Origin: JBBSEZ01 sp038239195
GTDB taxonomy: Bacteria; Planctomycetota; Planctomycetia; Gemmatales; Gemmataceae
DNA length: 6,017 nt
Direction: 5' to 3'
Assembly: GCA_038239195.1 (NCBI GenBank)
Contig: JBBSEZ010000537.1
Span: 1-6,017 of the forward strand
Shown here: one piece after another, positions 6,001 through 6,017 of the stretch
Layout: every line of letters starts with the position of its first letter
How positions within the stretch are numbered: position 1 is the stretch's first letter
Made by a program: the position numbers and the translations under genes
Notes under the pieces: model-generated
The model's input: only the letters and a program-made list of their open reading frames with translations
The model's database searches: none
What the model was told of the DNA's origin: nothing

Positions 6001-6017
6001 ACAGGAACCACACACGG

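Larger units (their letters stand above)
5804..6017 (-). other. Leader region upstream of the amidohydrolase gene
   Basis: This 214-base stretch up to the window edge shows no convincing gene. It should carry the amidohydrolase promoter. One weak -10-like sequence, TACACT (minus strand, 5846-5841), matches the sigma-70 consensus at 4 of 6 positions, with no good -35 partner at 17 bases. A 7-bp palindrome lies at its far end. The frame open through here on the minus strand encodes Arg/Pro/Ser-rich sequence typical of non-coding GC-rich DNA. Confidence 0.4.

Noticed and set aside
5804..6013. A 70-residue N-terminal extension of the amidohydrolase starting at 6013.
   Set aside because: The extension is Arg/Pro/Ser-rich, would bury the signal peptide, and lacks support; the 5803 ATG has GAGG at a suitable distance.
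5971..6017. A plus-strand AGGAGG followed 12 bases later by GTG (5989), as the start of a divergent gene.
   Set aside because: The spacing is long, the codon is not ATG, and only nine codons are visible before the window ends.
1..6017. CRISPR array, tRNA or rRNA genes, insertion sequence, integrase or defence genes.
   Set aside because: No direct-repeat array, RNA gene signature, transposase motif or defence domain was seen on either strand.

Overview
The window is a GC-rich (clearly above 60% by eye) bacterial chromosomal segment that most resembles a planctomycete, probably of the Gemmataceae type. The main reason is a DUF1559 protein, a family massively expanded in Planctomycetes. Long GC-rich frames that are shadows of the real genes on the opposite strand, and proline/alanine-rich exported proteins, fit the same picture. 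The lineage is an inference from family knowledge; no search was run.

All three genes lie on the minus strand, so transcription runs from high to low coordinates. First (5803 to 4268) is an exported M20-family amidohydrolase of the AbgB (p-aminobenzoyl-glutamate hydrolase subunit B) type, preceded by a 214-base leader reaching the window edge. Second, after a 129-base gap, is a membrane-anchored glycerophosphodiester phosphodiesterase (4138 to 2168) with an N-terminal multi-pass membrane domain and a C-terminal catalytic TIM-barrel domain. Third, after only 37 bases, is an exported DUF1559 protein with a long N-terminal region (2130 to 58). The last two look co-transcribed. The first is separated from them by a perfect 26-base inverted repeat with a 5-base loop. 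Each arm is itself a 10-bp hairpin, so the element looks like a REP/BIME-type intergenic palindrome.

The three products suggest envelope or periplasmic functions: hydrolysis of amide-linked, possibly folate-derived, compounds; release of glycerol-3-phosphate from phospholipid headgroup diesters; and a surface or periplasmic protein of unknown role. Nothing shows that the three form one pathway.

I see no RNA gene, insertion sequence, CRISPR array, integrase or defence gene. The most notable items are the nested palindrome, a roughly 30-residue Lys/Arg-rich insertion inside the phosphodiesterase catalytic domain, a charged Lys/Glu-rich segment in the DUF1559 protein, and the signal peptide on an AbgB-like enzyme whose best-known relative is cytoplasmic. 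I did not find a convincing undescribed multi-gene system.
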